Of a stretch of 7,714 bases of DNA, positions 6,098-7,714 are shown piece after piece. The DNA comes from JAZQNC01 sp045536155. Its GTDB lineage: Bacteria > Bacillota > Clostridia > Oscillospirales > CAG-272. The stretch's first letter is position 1, and every line of letters begins with the position of its first letter. The stretch is taken from the NCBI GenBank assembly GCA_045536155.1, contig JAZSMZ010000066.1:1-7714 (forward strand), read 5' to 3'. Position numbers and translations under genes: made by a program. The notes under the pieces were generated by a model. That model made no database searches and was not told where the DNA came from. It saw nothing but the letters and a program-made list of their open reading frames with translations.

Positions 6098-7672
6098 ATG
6101 AGAGAATTTTTACCCATCATTATCGTCGGCGCGCTGATCTGCTCCTTTGCCGTCGCCTTTATCGTTGCATTCATGCTGATCAAGGATAAAAAAGAGGCTA
6201 TCGGATTTGACCGCAATATGAAGGATTCAGACATAATGCGCCGCTTGCTCGCTTACGCAAAGCCGCATTATAAGAGCTTCATTTTCGTCCTCGTCGTAAT
6301 GCTCTTTTCCATTGCGTACGACATCGTCGCACCTATCATCGTCGGCGAGATCGAGGAAACCATCAAAAGCGATTTCCCTCTGTCCAAACTCTTTTCATAC
6401 GTTGCAGTTTACGGAGTGCTGCTTTTAATATCGCTCAGCTGCACCTACATTCAGTCGATCGTGCTTCAAAAGACAGGACAGAAGATCGTGTCGAATATCC
6501 GTCAGGATCTGTTCGTGCACATTGAAGGTCTTTCCCACTCCCAGCTTACAAAGATCCCCGTAGGTAAGCTTGTAACAAGAGTTACAAACGATACAAATGC
6601 TATCTCGCATATGTTTACCAATATCATTGTAAACCTTGTAAAGAACGTGTTTATCATCATCTGCGTTCTTGTTGCGATGATATGCCTGAACTATCAGCTT
6701 ACATTGATGGTTCTTTGCTTCGTTCCCTTTATCGTTCTCTTTACGGTAATCTTCCGTAAATTCTCCCGCAAGGCATACCGCAAGGTTAAGGACGGCACAA
6801 CCGATATCAATACCTTCCTTTCGGAAAATCTCTCGGGTATGAAGATCATCCAGATATTCAACCGCGAGGGACATAAGAAAAATGAGTTCGACAGCAAAAA
6901 CGATACGCTCAAAAAGGCAAAACAGCAGCAGATATTCGTTTTCGGTATCTTCCGTCCTCTCGTTTATATGCTCTATATCTCCTCCGTGCTCTGCCTGCTC
7001 TATCTCAGCGCGCGCGGATATATCAAAAACACCGTATTCCTCGGACAAGTGATCGCAAGCGGTACGCTCGTCACCTTCTATATGTACATCTCGAAGTTCT
7101 TCAACCCGATCCAAAACCTCGCAGAGCAGTTCAACTGGCTGCAGTCGGCCTTTGCATCGGCTGAAAAGATATTCACCATAATGGATATCGAGCCAGAGGT
7201 TGTCGACGAGCCCGATGCCATTGAGCTCGACACCGTTGAGGGAAATATAGAATTCAAAAACGTCTGGTTTGCATATAACGAGGGCGAATGGGTGTTAAAG
7301 GATGTTTCCTTTAAGGTAAACGCCAAGGAAACGGTCGCCTTTGTCGGTTCGACCGGATCGGGAAAAACGACGATCCTCTCCCTCATCTGCCGCAACTACG
7401 ATATTCAGAAGGGACAGATCCTTATCGACGGCGTCGATATCAGAAAGATCAAAATATCGTCGCTTCGCCGTCATTTCGGACAAATGCTTCAGGATGTTTT
7501 CATCTTCTCCGGCACTGTTCGATCGAATATCCTTCTCCGTATGGAAAACGTATCCGACGAGGAGGTAATGGAGGTCTGCCGCTACGTAAATGCGGATAAG
7601 TTTATCTCAAAATTAAAGGACGGGCTCGACGAAGAGGTCCGCGAGAGGGGAAATAACTTCTCGGCAGGACAA
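6098..7672 (+). CDS. ABC exporter half-transporter, YheH/BmrD-like, 3' end missing
   Basis: Second half of the exporter, partial: 525 residues up to the signature motif of the ATPase domain. About 70-100 C-terminal residues (Walker B, D-loop, switch His) are missing because genomic sequence stops at about 7671 and adapter follows. Visible: an extra hydrophobic N-terminal segment (about 5-28) ahead of the normal six-helix membrane domain (core from about 47, helices roughly 60-82, 100-120, 177-197, 200-219, 279-303, 315-332). The ATPase domain has Walker A GSTGSGKTT (417-425), Q-loop Gln465 in MLQD and signature FSAGQ (521-525), an altered form of LSGGQ. In heterodimeric exporters this altered signature faces the degenerate Walker B of the partner, while the active site pairs this subunit's Walker A/B with the partner's VSGGQ. 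The catalytic Glu would lie in the missing part. The open frame continuing to 7714 is not real protein. Substrate unknown. Confidence 0.92.
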
Positions 7673-7714
7673 AGTCGGAGGCCAAGCGGTCTTAGGAAGA
7701 CAACACTTGAAACC
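7672..7714 (+). other. MGI/BGI (DNBSEQ) sequencing adapter plus barcode at the contig end
   Basis: Bases 7672-7703 match, as I know it, the complete 32-base MGI/BGISEQ read adapter: AAGTCGGAGGCC (7672-7683) followed directly by AAGCGGTCTTAGGAAGACAA (7684-7703). The next ten bases (7704-7713, CACTTGAAAC) occupy the index-barcode position, and the final C would be the first base of the constant sequence after the barcode (CAACTCC...). Base 7672 (A) may be genomic, adapter or both. The reading frame loses all ABC ATPase similarity at this point, where R-Q-L-like residues normally follow the signature Gln. Confidence 0.95.

Noticed and set aside
6425..7114. A 229-codon minus-strand open frame opposite the second ABC gene
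   Set aside because: It overlaps the membrane-domain coding sequence of the exporter, shows no recognisable domain, and has a charged, low-hydrophobicity composition typical of antisense shadows of membrane proteins.
7673..7714. A novel C-terminal tail or frameshift in the second ABC protein
   Set aside because: The bases after the FSAGQ motif are sequencing adapter and barcode, so the divergent residues are not encoded by the organism.

Overview
The window looks like a piece of a Bacillota (clostridial) chromosome, probably an uncultured anaerobe from a metagenome. This rests on strong Shine-Dalgarno sites set 8 nt from four of the five starts, a TTGACA/TATAAT promoter, a methionine synthase split into two genes, and a heterodimeric ABC exporter pair of the Bacillus YheI/YheH type. 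The taxonomic placement is inference; no rRNA or other marker gene is present.

Layout. Bases 1-256 are non-coding: one plus-strand terminator-like hairpin, then four closely packed perfect hairpins. Bases 257-4081 hold a three-gene minus-strand operon read from right to left: metF (methylenetetrahydrofolate reductase), a small stand-alone B12-dependent methionine synthase activation subunit, and a 785-residue MetH core that lacks its own activation domain. Bases 4082-4309 are a divergent promoter region with a near-perfect sigma-A promoter for the met operon, a candidate extended -10 promoter for the right-hand operon, and several short perfect palindromes. From 4310 a plus-strand operon encodes two ABC exporter half-transporters, the second cut off by the end of the contig.

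How the genes work together. MetF makes 5-methyl-THF. The MetH core passes that methyl group through cobalamin to homocysteine to give methionine. The separate activation subunit is expected to rescue oxidised cob(II)alamin by reductive methylation with S-adenosylmethionine. The two ABC proteins should form one exporter with one weak and one active ATP site. Its substrate cannot be told from the sequence, and nothing links it functionally to methionine synthesis apart from the shared intergenic region.

The last 43 bases (7672-7714) are not genomic. They match the 32-base MGI/BGI (DNBSEQ) sequencing adapter, followed by ten bases that fit an index barcode. The apparent C-terminus of the second ABC protein is therefore an artefact. 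I see no previously undescribed system here; the genes belong to known families, and the less explained parts are the hairpin cluster and the palindromes between the operons.
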